64,000 nt of DNA from Pseudomonas fulva (GTDB taxonomy: Bacteria > Pseudomonadota > Gammaproteobacteria > Pseudomonadales > Pseudomonadaceae), in the NCBI RefSeq assembly GCF_023517795.1, contig NZ_CP082928.1, positions 3,038,001-3,102,000 on the forward strand. Direction: 5' to 3'. Of the stretch, positions 20,819-29,750 are shown piece by piece; position 1 is the first letter of the stretch; each line of letters begins with the position of its first letter. The notes under the pieces are model-generated. The model was not told where the DNA came from. It saw only the letters and a program-made list of their open reading frames with translations, and searched no databases. Made by a program: the position numbers and the translations under genes.

Positions 20819-21481
20819 ATGTTCACCGGAATCATCGCCTCCATCGGCAGCATCGCCGCCATCACGCCCAAGGGCGGCGACGTGCGCGTCTACGTGAAGA
20901 CCGCCAAGCTCGACCTCAGTGATGTGGTGCTGGGCGACAGCATCGCGGTCAACGGCGTGTGCCTGACCGCCGTCGAACTGCCGGGTGACGGCTTCTGGGC
21001 CGACGTCAGCCGCGAGACCCTGGCGCGTACCGCCTTCATCGACCTGAAGAGCGGCAGCCGGGTCAACCTGGAAAAGGCCCTGACGCCGACCACGCGCCTG
21101 GGTGGCCACCTGGTCAGCGGGCATGTCGACGGTGTCGGCGAGATCGTCTCCCGTGAGGAGAACGCCCGCGCCATCCAGTTCAAGGTGCGCGCGCCGCGGG
21201 AGCTGGCCAAGTACATCGCCCACAAGGGTTCGATCACCGTGGATGGCACCAGCCTGACGGTGAATGCCGTGGACGGCGCCGAGTTCGAGCTGACCATCGT
21301 GCCGCACACCCTGGCCGAAACCATCATGGCCGACTACCGCGTCGGCCGTCGGGTCAACCTCGAGGTCGATCTGCTGGCCCGTTACCTGGAGCGCCTGCTG
21401 CTCGGTGACAAGGCCGCCGAGCCGAGTGGGTCGGGGCTGACCGAAGGATTTCTCGCCGAACACGGCTACCTGAAGCATTAA
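20819..21481 (+). CDS. ribE: Riboflavin synthase, alpha chain
   Basis: A 220-residue riboflavin synthase (called ribC in some Pseudomonas annotations) that dismutates two lumazines into riboflavin. Two tandem lumazine-binding barrels are seen: the first starts MFTGIIASIGSIA with GDSIAVNGVCLTAVEL, the second after GGHLVSGHVDGVGEI with GSITVDGTSLTVNAV. AGGAG precedes the ATG. It lies between ribH2 and the ribB gene with short gaps, so one operon. Confidence 0.97.
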   Translation: MFTGIIASIGSIAAITPKGGDVRVYVKTAKLDLSDVVLGDSIAVNGVCLTAVELPGDGFWADVSRETLARTAFIDLKSGSRVNLEKALTPTTRLGGHLVSGHVDGVGEIVSREENARAIQFKVRAPRELAKYIAHKGSITVDGTSLTVNAVDGAEFELTIVPHTLAETIMADYRVGRRVNLEVDLLARYLERLLLGDKAAEPSGSGLTEGFLAEHGYLKH

Positions 21482-21494
21482 GGACACCGCCACC

Positions 21495-22586
21495 ATGGCA
21501 CTCAACAGTATCGAAGAGCTGGTCGAAGACATCCGCGCCGGCAAGATGGTCATCCTCATGGATGACGAAGACCGCGAGAACGAGGGCGACCTGATCATCG
21601 CCTCCGAATGCGTGACCGCCGAGCACATCAATTTCATGGCGCGCTTCGCCCGCGGCCTGATCTGCATGCCGATGACCCGCGAGCGTTGCGAAACCCTCAA
21701 GCTGCCGCTGATGGCGCCGCGCAACGGCTCCGGCTTCGGCACCAAGTTCACCGTGTCCATCGAGGCCGCCGAGGGCGTGACCACCGGCATCTCCGCCGCC
21801 GACCGCGCCCGTACCGTGCAGGCCGCGGCGGCCAAGCACGCGGTGGCCGAAGACATCGTCAGCCCCGGCCACATCTTTCCGCTGATGGCCCAGCCCGGCG
21901 GCGTGCTGGCCCGCGCTGGCCATACCGAAGCGGCCTGCGACCTGGCGCGCATGGGCGGCTATGAGCCGAGCGGGGTGATCTGCGAGATCATGAACGACGA
22001 CGGCACCATGGCCCGTCGCCCGGAGCTGGAAGCGTTCGCGGCCCAGCACGGCATCAAGATCGGCACCATCGCCGACCTCATCCACTACCGCATGCTCCAC
22101 GAGCGCACCGTGCAGCGCATCGCCGAGCAGCCGCTGGACAGTGAAGTCGGCCATTTCAACCTGGTGACCTACCGTGATTCGGTGGAAGGCGACGTGCACA
22201 TGGCGGTGACTCTGGGCACCATCTGCGCCGAGGAGCCGACCCTGGTGCGGGTGCACAACATGGACCCGATGCGTGACCTGCTGATGGTCCGCCAACCGGG
22301 GCGCTGGAGCCTGCGTGCGGCGATGACCGAGGTCGCCGAAGCCGGCAGCGGCGTGGTGCTCTTGCTCGGCCATTCGCTGGGCGGCGACGAAGTGCTGGCG
22401 CATATCCGCGAAGCGGACGGCAGCACCACTGCCAAGACACCGAGCACCTACAGCACCGTCGGCGCCGGCTCGCAGATCCTGCGCGACCTGGGCGTGCGCA
22501 AGATGCGCCTGATGAGCGCGCCGATGAAGTTCAACGCGATATCCGGTTTCGACCTGGAAGTTGTAGAATACCTGCCCCCGAAATAA
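21495..22586 (+). CDS. ribB: DHBP synthase with a degenerate GTP cyclohydrolase II domain (RibBA/RibBX type)
   Basis: A 363-residue fusion. Residues 1 to about 200 form a complete dihydroxybutanone-phosphate synthase with DDEDRENEGDL (24-33), GLICMPM and RAGHTEAACDLARM. Residues about 205-363 look like GTP cyclohydrolase II but lack its zinc-binding Cys triad: the place of the usual RVHSEC...C.C reads RVHNMDPMRDLLM. This half should not open GTP, so a true RibA must be elsewhere. It lies 13 bases after ribE. Such hybrids with a dead RibA half are known as RibBX. Confidence 0.94.
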   Translation: MALNSIEELVEDIRAGKMVILMDDEDRENEGDLIIASECVTAEHINFMARFARGLICMPMTRERCETLKLPLMAPRNGSGFGTKFTVSIEAAEGVTTGISAADRARTVQAAAAKHAVAEDIVSPGHIFPLMAQPGGVLARAGHTEAACDLARMGGYEPSGVICEIMNDDGTMARRPELEAFAAQHGIKIGTIADLIHYRMLHERTVQRIAEQPLDSEVGHFNLVTYRDSVEGDVHMAVTLGTICAEEPTLVRVHNMDPMRDLLMVRQPGRWSLRAAMTEVAEAGSGVVLLLGHSLGGDEVLAHIREADGSTTAKTPSTYSTVGAGSQILRDLGVRKMRLMSAPMKFNAISGFDLEVVEYLPPK

Positions 22587-22598
22587 AGGGGCGACCGC

Positions 22599-22632
22599 GA
22601 TGGGCCGATTACGGCCCATCGCCCATATTTTT
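22599..22632 (+). terminator. Hairpin with T-run between ribB and ribH
   Basis: GATGGGCC pairs with GGCCCATC, followed after GCCCATA by TTTTT. It lies 12 bases past the ribB stop and 54 bases before ribH. It may be a partial terminator separating the riboswitch-controlled genes from ribH-nusB-thiL-pgpA. Confidence 0.55.
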
Positions 22633-22685
22633 CGGGGCCTGCCGCGGCGGGCCCTGGCTCTTTAAAGACAGCTCGAGAACTCGCT

Positions 22686-23162
22686 ATGACACTCAAGACC
22701 ATCGAAGGTACTTTCATCGCTCCCAAGGGTCGCTTCGCCCTGGTGGTCGGCCGCTTCAACAGCTTCGTGGTCGAAAGCCTGGTCAGCGGCGCGGTCGACG
22801 CCCTGGTTCGCCACGGCATCAGCGAAGACGACATCACCATCATCCGCGCACCGGGTGCCTTCGAGATTCCGCTGGTCGCCCAGAAAGTCGCCCAGCGTGG
22901 CGAGTACAGCGCCATCATCGCCCTCGGCGCGGTGATCCGTGGCGGCACCCCGCACTTCGAATACGTGGCCGGTGAATGCACCAAGGGCCTGTCCCAGGTG
23001 TCCATGGAGTTCGGCGTACCGGTCGCCTTCGGCGTACTGACCGTCGATTCCATCGAGCAGGCCATCGAACGTTCCGGCACCAAGGCCGGCAACAAGGGCG
23101 CCGAAGCCGCGCTGTCCGCTCTGGAAATGGTCAGCCTGCTGGCGCAGTTGGAGGCCAAGTGA
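22686..23162 (+). CDS. ribH: 6,7-dimethyl-8-ribityllumazine synthase (classical RibH)
   Basis: A 158-residue lumazine synthase of the icosahedral type. Substrate segments are [17 protein letters not shown] and [16 protein letters not shown]; the catalytic His is His90 in [13 protein letters not shown]. The C-terminus has [13 protein letters not shown]. It catalyses the same step as the riboswitch-linked ribH2 upstream, so this organism carries both. NusB follows with a GTGA overlap, the usual gammaproteobacterial order. Confidence 0.97.
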   Translation: MTLKTIEGTFIAPKGRFALVVGRFNSFVVESLVSGAVDALVRHGISEDDITIIRAPGAFEIPLVAQKVAQRGEYSAIIALGAVIRGGTPHFEYVAGECTKGLSQVSMEFGVPVAFGVLTVDSIEQAIERSGTKAGNKGAEAALSALEMVSLLAQLEAK

Positions 23163-23638
23163 GCCAGAACGACAACAAGCCAGCCAAGAAAGGCCCGAGC
23201 CCCAAGCTGCTGGCTCGCCGTCAGGCGCGTACCCTGGCCATGCAGGCCCTGTACTCCTGGCATATCGCCGGGCAGGCGCTCAACGAGATCGAAGCGCAGT
23301 TTCGTGTCGACAACGATTTCAGCGCGGTCGACGGCGCCTACTTTCACGAGGTCCTGCATGGCGTGCCGCGCCAGAAGAGCGAGATCGACGCACTGTTCGA
23401 GCCGCTGCTCGACCGTCCGCTGGACGAGATCGACCCGGTCGAGCTGTCCATCCTGCGCCTGTCCACCTACGAGCTGCGTAACCGCATCGACGTGCCGTAC
23501 CGCGTGGTGATCAACGAAGGCATCGAGCTCGCAAAAGTGTTCGGCGCCACCGACGGTCACAAGTTCGTCAACGGCGTGCTCGACAAGCTGGCGCCGACCC
23601 TGCGCGCCGACGAAGTCCGCGACTTCAACAAGCGCTGA
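23159..23638 (+). CDS. nusB: Transcription antitermination factor NusB
   Basis: A 159-residue all-helical protein that binds boxA RNA with S10 (NusE) during rRNA antitermination. Family sequence is plain: [40 protein letters not shown] and [20 protein letters not shown]. The GTG start overlaps the ribH stop (GTGA), with GGAGG ahead. ThiL follows after five bases. Confidence 0.97.
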   Translation: MSQNDNKPAKKGPSPKLLARRQARTLAMQALYSWHIAGQALNEIEAQFRVDNDFSAVDGAYFHEVLHGVPRQKSEIDALFEPLLDRPLDEIDPVELSILRLSTYELRNRIDVPYRVVINEGIELAKVFGATDGHKFVNGVLDKLAPTLRADEVRDFNKR

Positions 23639-23643
23639 GTGCC

Positions 23644-24609
23644 TTGGGCGAGTTCGAGCTGATTCGTCACTACTTCGCCGCAGCCGCCTGTGCGCAGGCG
23701 GCCGATGGTGTGGTGCTGGGAATCGGCGACGACTGCGCCCTGCTGCAGGTCCCCCCCGGCGAGCAACTGGCGGTGTCCACCGACACCCTGGTCGCTGGCG
23801 TGCATTTCCCGGCCGATGCGCCAGGCCGCCTGCTCGGTCAGCGCGCCCTGGGCGTTTCGGTCAGTGACCTGGCGGCGATGGGTGCCGCGCCCCTGGCGTT
23901 CACCCTGGCACTGACCCTGCCCGAGGTATCCCCCGACTGGCTGGCCGACCTCACGGCCGGGCTGGAGCACATGGCGCGCCAGTGCGGTGTGCGGCTGGTG
24001 GGCGGCGATACCACCCGTGGGCCGCTGAGCCTGACCCTCACCGTATTCGGCCGCGTACCGGCTGGCCAGGCGCTGACCCGCGCCGGCGCGCGGCCGGGCG
24101 ACCTGCTGTGCGTCGGCGGCGAGTTGGGCAATGGCGCCGGCGCGCTGCCGTTCGTGCTCGGCGAGCGGGCCGAGCAACCGGAAAGCGCCGCGTTACTGGC
24201 CCATTACTGGTCGCCGGTGCCGCAATTGCAGCTTGGCCAGGCCCTGCGCGGCGTCGCCACGGCGGCGCTGGACATCTCCGACGGCCTGCTCGCCGACTGC
24301 GGACATATCGCCCGGGCATCCGGCGTGGCGCTGTTCGTCGAGCAGCAGCGTCTGCCCCTGTCAGCTGCCTTGCTGGCCTGCGTGGATGAGCAAAGCGCAC
24401 GTCAGCTGGCGCTTGGGGGTGGCGACGACTACGTGCTTGCCTTTACCCTGCCTGCCGAGAAACTGGACGTGCTACGTGCCATGGGCCAGCCTGTACAGGT
24501 GATCGGTCGGGTCGAGGCCGGACAGGGCGTGCACCTGCTGGACGCCGGAGGCCACGCCATCGAGCCACGGTACAGTGGCTACCAACATTTCGGAACGCAC
24601 CGTGACTGA
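23644..24609 (+). CDS. thiL: Thiamine-monophosphate kinase
   Basis: A 321-residue kinase making thiamine diphosphate from the monophosphate with ATP. Visible are the N-terminal GEFELIRHYF, the metal-binding GIGDDCALL, STDTLVAGVHF, and the later VGGDTTRG and ALDISDGLLAD motifs of the PurM/ThiL fold. The start appears to be TTG at 23644, five bases after the nusB stop; this gives the family's usual first residues. It overlaps pgpA by eight bases. Confidence 0.95.
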   Translation: MGEFELIRHYFAAAACAQAADGVVLGIGDDCALLQVPPGEQLAVSTDTLVAGVHFPADAPGRLLGQRALGVSVSDLAAMGAAPLAFTLALTLPEVSPDWLADLTAGLEHMARQCGVRLVGGDTTRGPLSLTLTVFGRVPAGQALTRAGARPGDLLCVGGELGNGAGALPFVLGERAEQPESAALLAHYWSPVPQLQLGQALRGVATAALDISDGLLADCGHIARASGVALFVEQQRLPLSAALLACVDEQSARQLALGGGDDYVLAFTLPAEKLDVLRAMGQPVQVIGRVEAGQGVHLLDAGGHAIEPRYSGYQHFGTHRD

Positions 24610-25135
24610 TCATCCCAAGCAAGTCCCCGCCGAGTTCGTGCCACCTTCCGTGTGGCGCAACCCGTGGCATTTTCTGGCCTTCGGCTTTGGCACCGGCACC
24701 ATCGCCAAGGCGCCGGGCACCTGGGGTTCGCTGGCCGCCGTGCCGTTCATCCCGTTGTGGCAGATGCTGCCGGACTGGGGCTACTGGCTGCTGCTGGGCG
24801 TGACCATGGTGTTCGGCGTGTGGCTGTGCGGCAAGGTGGCCGACGACCTGCGTGTGCACGACCACGAAGGCATCGTCTGGGACGAGATGGTCGGCATGTG
24901 GATCACCCTGTGGCTGGTGCCCGAAGGCTGGGGCTGGGTGCTGGTGGGCTTTCTGATGTTCCGCTTCTTCGACATTCTCAAGCCGTGGCCGATTCGCTGG
25001 ATCGATCGCCATGTGCACGGTGGCTTCGGCATCATGCTCGACGACGTGCTGGCCGGGGTGTTCGCCTGGCTGGCCATGCAGCTGCTCGTCTGGGGCTGGG
25101 CCAATGGCCTGGCGGCCAGCCTCGGTTTTGCCTGA
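24602..25135 (+). CDS. pgpA: Phosphatidylglycerophosphatase A
   Basis: A 177-residue inner-membrane phosphatase that dephosphorylates phosphatidylglycerophosphate in phospholipid synthesis. Family landmarks: FGTGTIAKAPGTWGSLAAVP, VHDHEGIVWDEMVGMWITL and HGGFGIMLDDVLAGV, with three to four membrane helices. The GTG start at 24602 overlaps the thiL end, giving TDHPKQVPAEFVPPS, the expected N-terminus. It is the last gene of the rib-nusB-thiL-pgpA run. Confidence 0.94.
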   Translation: MTDHPKQVPAEFVPPSVWRNPWHFLAFGFGTGTIAKAPGTWGSLAAVPFIPLWQMLPDWGYWLLLGVTMVFGVWLCGKVADDLRVHDHEGIVWDEMVGMWITLWLVPEGWGWVLVGFLMFRFFDILKPWPIRWIDRHVHGGFGIMLDDVLAGVFAWLAMQLLVWGWANGLAASLGFA

Positions 25136-25144
25136 TCAGGAGCC

Positions 25145-25873
25145 ATGATGGTGCGTGCGCTGTGGCTGGCTCTGTTGTTGTCGATCGGCGTCTGCGCCCA
25201 GGCAGGCAGTGAGGTGCCGTCCTCCATCCGCATGGCCAGCGATGTCTGGGTCGACCGTATCAACCCGGATGGCACCGGCATGTCCTGGGATATCCTGCGG
25301 TTGGTCTTCGAGCCCGCTGGCGTCAAGCTGGAGATGCAGATCGTGCCCTACACCCGCTCCATCGGCCTGGTGAAACGGGGTGAGGCCGACGCCTGGGTGG
25401 CCTCCTACCAGAACGAGGTCAGCGGCGGCGTGGTGTACCCGAGCTGGCATTACGATTCGGATCTGATCAGCGCCCTGAGCCTGGCGGCCAAGCCCGAGCC
25501 GGATCAGGCCGAGCTGCGTCGCTCGCGCCTGGTGTGGATGCGCGGCTACGAATACCAGCGCTATATCCCCGGGCTCAGCCACTACAACGAGCTGCAGCGG
25601 CGCAGCGGCATCCTGTCGATGCTCGACCAGGGCCATGCCGACTACTACATCGATGCCCGCCCCGAGGTCGAACAGACGCTTGCCGGCGCCACCGACCCCG
25701 GCAAGTACCGGGTCACCGACCTGCTGCGCCTGCCGTTGTACATCGGTTTTTCCGACACCCCGCGCGGTCGCGCGCTGGCCAAGCTCTATGATCAGCGCAT
25801 GGCCGAACTCGTCGAGCAGGACAAGCTGCGAGAAGTCTTCGAGCGCTGGGGCCAGCACTACCCCTTCGAATAG
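25145..25873 (+). CDS. Periplasmic solute-binding protein, SBP_bac_3-like
   Basis: A 242-residue exported protein. The signal peptide (about 1-20, ending CAQA) is followed by a fold like the family 3 binding domains of amino-acid transporters: GMSWDILRLVFEPAGVKLEMQ, PYTRSIGLVKRGEADAWVAS and ADYYIDARPEVEQ. No ABC permease or ATPase is next to it, so it may act as a sensor or orphan receptor. The ligand is unknown. It is 9 bases after pgpA and 15 bases before the protease-like gene. Confidence 0.75.
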   Translation: MMVRALWLALLLSIGVCAQAGSEVPSSIRMASDVWVDRINPDGTGMSWDILRLVFEPAGVKLEMQIVPYTRSIGLVKRGEADAWVASYQNEVSGGVVYPSWHYDSDLISALSLAAKPEPDQAELRRSRLVWMRGYEYQRYIPGLSHYNELQRRSGILSMLDQGHADYYIDARPEVEQTLAGATDPGKYRVTDLLRLPLYIGFSDTPRGRALAKLYDQRMAELVEQDKLREVFERWGQHYPFE

Positions 25874-25888
25874 CCGGGAGAAGCACGG

Positions 25889-26533
25889 ATGCGTCGAGTG
25901 ATGATGATCATGGCAGGTTGGTTGGCGGCACCGCTGCTGCTGGCCGCGCCGCCGGTTCAGGTGGTCGGGCTGTTTCCCGGTGCGGCGGTGCTGTCGGTGG
26001 ACGGCCAGCGCAAGCTGGTGCGCGTCGGCCAGACCGGCCCCGGCGGCGTGCAGGTGGTCAGCGTCGACAGCCGCGGCGCGGTGCTGCGCGTCGACGGCGT
26101 GGAGCGCAGCTACGGCCTGAGCCGCGAGTACAACACCGAAGGTTTCGCCGCCCCACAGAAACAGACCCTCAGCATCGCCCGCAGCAATGGCGGTCACTAC
26201 TGGGCCGAAGGCGCGATCAATGGCCGCGCCCAGCAGTTCCTGGTCGATACCGGCGCCACCTCGGTGGCCCTCAATGAAAATCATGCCCGCCGCCTGGGCA
26301 TCGACTACCGCACCAGCGGCCAGCCGATCCAGGTCAGCACCGCCAGCGGTACGGCGCGGGGCTGGCGGGTGACCCTCGACAAGGTCAGCGTCGGTTCGCT
26401 GCAGGTGCTGGGCGTCGAGGCGGTGGTGCTCGAAGGTGCCTCGCCCAGCGAAGCATTGCTGGGCATGAGCTATCTCAATCGCATCGGCTGGCGGGTCGAG
26501 AACAACCTGCTGGTGCTCGAATCCCGCCTGTAG
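25889..26533 (+). CDS. Retropepsin-like aspartic protease (clan AA, TIGR02281 type)
   Basis: A 214-residue protein with a signal sequence (about 1-19), an N-terminal SH3-like portion (GAAVLSVDGQRKLVRVGQT) and a C-terminal retropepsin-like domain with the catalytic FLVDTGATSVALNE and the later GMSYLNRIGW loop. Single-domain enzymes of this kind act as dimers. The target is unknown; the periplasm is the likely site. It converges on the CPA1 antiporter gene, 18 bases away. Confidence 0.85.
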   Translation: MRRVMMIMAGWLAAPLLLAAPPVQVVGLFPGAAVLSVDGQRKLVRVGQTGPGGVQVVSVDSRGAVLRVDGVERSYGLSREYNTEGFAAPQKQTLSIARSNGGHYWAEGAINGRAQQFLVDTGATSVALNENHARRLGIDYRTSGQPIQVSTASGTARGWRVTLDKVSVGSLQVLGVEAVVLEGASPSEALLGMSYLNRIGWRVENNLLVLESRL

Positions 26534-26551
26534 GCCAGTGGCGCCGCGCCT

Positions 26552-27826
26552 TCAGTGATGAGCGTCGACGGCAGTCTGTGGTCGGTCGCGGTACAGCCGG
26601 CTGACCAGCGGGCCGATGGACAGCCCCTGCAGGAGGATCGAGGTGAGCACGACGATATAGGTCAGGCTCAGCAGCAGGTCGCGCTCCTCACCGAGTGGCA
26701 GTGACAGTGCCAGCGCCACCGACACGCCACCGCGCAGCCCGCCCCAGGTGAGGATGCGGATCGCTCCGTGGGACACCTGGCGACGCCCGCCGGCGCGGCG
26801 GCGCATCACCAACACCGCCGGGGCCACCGTCAGCAGGCGCGCCACCAGCACCGCGCCACCGAGCACGAAGGCGGCGATGATGTGCAGCCAGGAGAACGGC
26901 AACAGCAACAGCTCCAGGCCGATCAGGGCGAACAGCAGGGCGTTGAGAATCTCGTCGATCAGCTCCCAGAAGCCATCGACGTAGCGGCGTGACTCGTCCG
27001 ACATGGCATGCTTGCGGCCCAGGTTGCCGATGATCAGGCCGGCCACCACCATGGCGATCGGCCCGGACACGTGCAGGCGCGCCGCCAGTGCCGCACCGCC
27101 GAACACCAGCGCCAGGGTCAGCATCACCTCCACCTGGTACTGGTCGATGCTGCGCAGCATCAGCAGCACGCCGTAGCCCAGGGCGGCGCCGAACAGCAGG
27201 CCGCCCACCGCTTCATGCGCGAACAGCCAGCTCACCGTGCCCAGGGTCGGCGTGCTGCCCAGCTGCAGGATGCCGAGCAGGATGGTGAACACCACTACCG
27301 CGGTGCCGTCGTTGAACAGCGACTCGCCAACGATGGTGGTGGCCAGGGGCTTGGGCGCGCCGGACGACTTGAGGATGCCCATCACCGCGATCGGGTCGGT
27401 GGGCGAGATCAACGCCCCGAACAGCAGGCAGTAGATGAAGTCCACGTGCCAGCCGAACAGGGCGAAGATGTAGAACGCCAGGGTGCCGATCACGCTGGTG
27501 GCGATCAGCACGCCGACGGTGGCCAGCAGGCCGATGGGCCACTTGTAGCTGCGCAGATCGCTCAGGTCCACGTGCAGCGCGCCGGCGAACAGCAGGGCCG
27601 GCAGGAACCAGGTCATCAGGATGTCGGAGAAGTCGATGCGACGGATGATTTCCTGCGCCTCGATCTCGATCAGTGGATAACCGAGCTGGCTCAGGCCCTG
27701 GGCGATCAGCGAGAAGATCAGCGCGGTGGCCATCACGCCGATGGTCGGTGGCAGGCGGATGAAGCGGTAGTTGACGTAGGTGAGCAGGGTGGTGAGGACG
27801 ATGAAGGCGGCAACGAGGTCGAGCAC
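26552..27826 (-). CDS. Sodium/proton antiporter, CPA1 family
   Basis: A 424-residue polytopic protein with about 12 membrane segments. CPA1 (NhaP/SOD2-like) motifs are visible: GALISPTDPIAVMGIL, TTIVGESLFNDGTAVVVF and TWGGLRGGVSVALALSLP. It should exchange Na+ or K+ for protons and help pH and salt balance. The start is GTG 27826 with AAGGAG ahead; the longer frame upstream runs through unlikely sequence. It is divergent from the osmoprotectant operon. Confidence 0.9.
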   Translation of the reverse strand: MLDLVAAFIVLTTLLTYVNYRFIRLPPTIGVMATALIFSLIAQGLSQLGYPLIEIEAQEIIRRIDFSDILMTWFLPALLFAGALHVDLSDLRSYKWPIGLLATVGVLIATSVIGTLAFYIFALFGWHVDFIYCLLFGALISPTDPIAVMGILKSSGAPKPLATTIVGESLFNDGTAVVVFTILLGILQLGSTPTLGTVSWLFAHEAVGGLLFGAALGYGVLLMLRSIDQYQVEVMLTLALVFGGAALAARLHVSGPIAMVVAGLIIGNLGRKHAMSDESRRYVDGFWELIDEILNALLFALIGLELLLLPFSWLHIIAAFVLGGAVLVARLLTVAPAVLVMRRRAGGRRQVSHGAIRILTWGGLRGGVSVALALSLPLGEERDLLLSLTYIVVLTSILLQGLSIGPLVSRLYRDRPQTAVDAHH

Positions 27827-28133
27827 GGGGTCTCCTTTGACGGCTGATGTTCGCCATCCCGGCGAACACCCTGGAGCCCCGATGATACCTGGCTTGTAAC
27901 CAGATGTGTGGGCGTAGATGGCCGCCCGCCCATGGCAGAACGATGGCAGAAAGGCGGAACCGAAGCGGCGGCGGAGGGTCGAGTAACCATGGGTCGGAAG
28001 GCTGCAGGGCGCATGCGTCCTGGCATGAGGGGCATCGTTAGAGGATGCTCCAGCCTCCGGCATTGGACGGCCGATGCGCAATGCATCCGGCCAGCTCGAT
28101 CCGCCAACGGCGGTCGTCAACTGGAGTCGACAT
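27827..28133. other. Intergenic region between antiporter and osmoprotectant operon
   Basis: About 307 bases with the divergent promoters of the antiporter and the permease operon. A hairpin TGTTCGCC/GGCGAACA lies at 27848-27868 and a short palindrome CTGGCTTGTAACCAG at 27888-27902. I see no gene, and no clear sigma-70 promoter could be fixed. Confidence 0.5.
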
Positions 28134-28847
28134 ATGCTGAAAAGCTTCGGCAAGGTGCTGCTGGGCGCTGTTGCGCTGATCGCGGTACTGGCCTTGCTGG
28201 TCCACTGGATCACCCCGGCGGTGCTCGCGCAGCACCGCGAAGACCTCATCTACTACCTGCAGGCGCACCTGTATCTGGTGTTCGTGTCGATGCTGGCAGC
28301 CCTGGCGGTCGGCATCCCGGCGGGCATCCTGCTCAGCCGGCCCGGCCGCGAGCACAGCGCCGAGCGCTTCATGCAGGTGTTCAACGTCGGCAACACCGTG
28401 CCGCCATTGGCGGTGCTGGCCATCGCGCTCTCGGTGGTCGGCATCGGCAACGGCCCGGCGATCCTTGCCCTGTTCCTCGCCTCGCTGCTGCCCATCGTGC
28501 GCAATACCTACGAAGGCCTGCGCAACGTGCCGGGTTCGTTGAAGGAGGCCGCCACCGGCATCGGCATGACGCCGCGCCAGGCGTTGTGGCGGGTCGAGCT
28601 GCCCAACGCGGTGCCGATCATCGTCGGTGGCATCCGCGTGGCGCTGGCGCTGAACGTCGGGACCGCGCCGCTGGTGTTCCTGATCGGCGCCAACAGCCTC
28701 GGCAGCCTGATCTTTCCCGCCATCGCCCTGGAAAACCAACCGCTGCTGATACTCGGCGCCGCTGCCACGGCTCTGCTGGCGTTGCTGCTCGACGGCCTGG
28801 TGGCGGCCACCAGCCGTTTCTGGTTCGAGCGTGGGGTGGCCCGTTGA
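28134..28847 (+). CDS. Osmoprotectant ABC transporter permease (OpuC/OsmU type), first
   Basis: A 237-residue permease with five to six membrane segments and the EAA-type loop EAATGIGMTPRQALWRVELP typical of binding-protein-dependent importers of quaternary amines. It begins the four-gene operon permease, binding protein, permease, ATPase. GGAG lies about 7 bases before the ATG at 28134. The likely substrates are glycine betaine, carnitine or related compatible solutes. Confidence 0.88.
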   Translation: MLKSFGKVLLGAVALIAVLALLVHWITPAVLAQHREDLIYYLQAHLYLVFVSMLAALAVGIPAGILLSRPGREHSAERFMQVFNVGNTVPPLAVLAIALSVVGIGNGPAILALFLASLLPIVRNTYEGLRNVPGSLKEAATGIGMTPRQALWRVELPNAVPIIVGGIRVALALNVGTAPLVFLIGANSLGSLIFPAIALENQPLLILGAAATALLALLLDGLVAATSRFWFERGVAR

Positions 28848-28855
28848 AGGAAACC

Positions 28856-29749
28856 ATGATGAAGTCTCTCGTTCTGTGCCTCGGCCTGCTGCTGGCAGTG
28901 ACCAGCCAGGCTGCGGAAATCCGTATCGGTGCCAAGGTGTTCACCGAGCAGGTGATCCTCTCCGAACTCACTGCCCAGTACCTGCGCCCCCACGGCTACC
29001 AGGCACGCATCGTCGGCAATCTGGGCAGCACCATCGCCTGGAACGGCATGAAGAGCGGCCAGCTGGACCTGACCTGGGAATACACCGGCACCTCGCTGGT
29101 GGCCTACAACAAGGTCACCGAGCGCCTCGACAAGGAAGCTGCCTACGGGCGCGTCAAGGAGCTGGACGCCAAGAGCGGCGCGATCTGGCTGGCGCCCTCG
29201 CGTTTCAACAACACCTACGCCCTGGCGCTGCCGGAAAAGGTCGCCGAGGAGAATCCGGATATCCACACCATCAGCGACCTCGCCCAGGCTCTGAAAACGC
29301 CGGGCAAGGGCAACCGCCTGCTGGCCCTGGACATCGAGTTCGCCAACCGCTCCGATGGTCTGGACGGGCTGGTCAAGGAGTACGGCCTGACCTTCACCCG
29401 TAACGAGATTCGCCAGATGGACCCGGGCCTGGTCTACACCGCGTTGCGCAACGGCCAGGTGTTCGTCGGCCTGGTGTACACCACCGACGGCCGCCTGGAT
29501 TCCTTCGGCCTGCGCCTGCTCGAGGACGACCGCAAGTACTTCCCGGACTACACCGCTGCGCCGGTGGTCAACGCCGACTACCTCAAGCAGCACCCGGAAC
29601 TCGAGGAGCTGCTCAAGCCGCTCGCCGAGCGCCTGGACGACGCCACCATGCGCCGCCTCAACGCCCGCGTCGACGTCGATCGCGAAACGCCGGCTGCAGT
29701 GGCCGCCGACTTCCTGCGTCAGGAAAAACTGATCGGGGAGGGCAACTGA
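28856..29749 (+). CDS. Glycine betaine/choline-type substrate-binding protein
   Basis: A 297-residue periplasmic protein with a signal peptide ending SQAA and an OpuAC-type fold (EIRIGAKVFTEQVILSELTA, NLGSTIAWNGMKSGQLDLTWEYTG, DDRKYFPDYTAAPVV). Type II OpuAC proteins bind trimethylammonium groups through an aromatic cage; several Tyr/Trp are present in the right segments. Two adjacent ATG codons (28856 and 28859) both fit the AAGGA upstream. It sits between the two permease genes. Confidence 0.88.
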   Translation: MMKSLVLCLGLLLAVTSQAAEIRIGAKVFTEQVILSELTAQYLRPHGYQARIVGNLGSTIAWNGMKSGQLDLTWEYTGTSLVAYNKVTERLDKEAAYGRVKELDAKSGAIWLAPSRFNNTYALALPEKVAEENPDIHTISDLAQALKTPGKGNRLLALDIEFANRSDGLDGLVKEYGLTFTRNEIRQMDPGLVYTALRNGQVFVGLVYTTDGRLDSFGLRLLEDDRKYFPDYTAAPVVNADYLKQHPELEELLKPLAERLDDATMRRLNARVDVDRETPAAVAADFLRQEKLIGEGN

Positions 29750-29750
29750 C

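Noticed and set aside
19949..21952. 667-codon frame antisense to the riboswitch and rib genes
   Set aside because: It crosses an FMN riboswitch and two certain enzymes on the other strand; no recognisable motif.
27908..28855. N-terminal extension of the osmoprotectant-binding protein to 613 residues
   Set aside because: The extension runs out of frame through the permease gene at 28134-28847; the binding protein's signal peptide begins at 28856.
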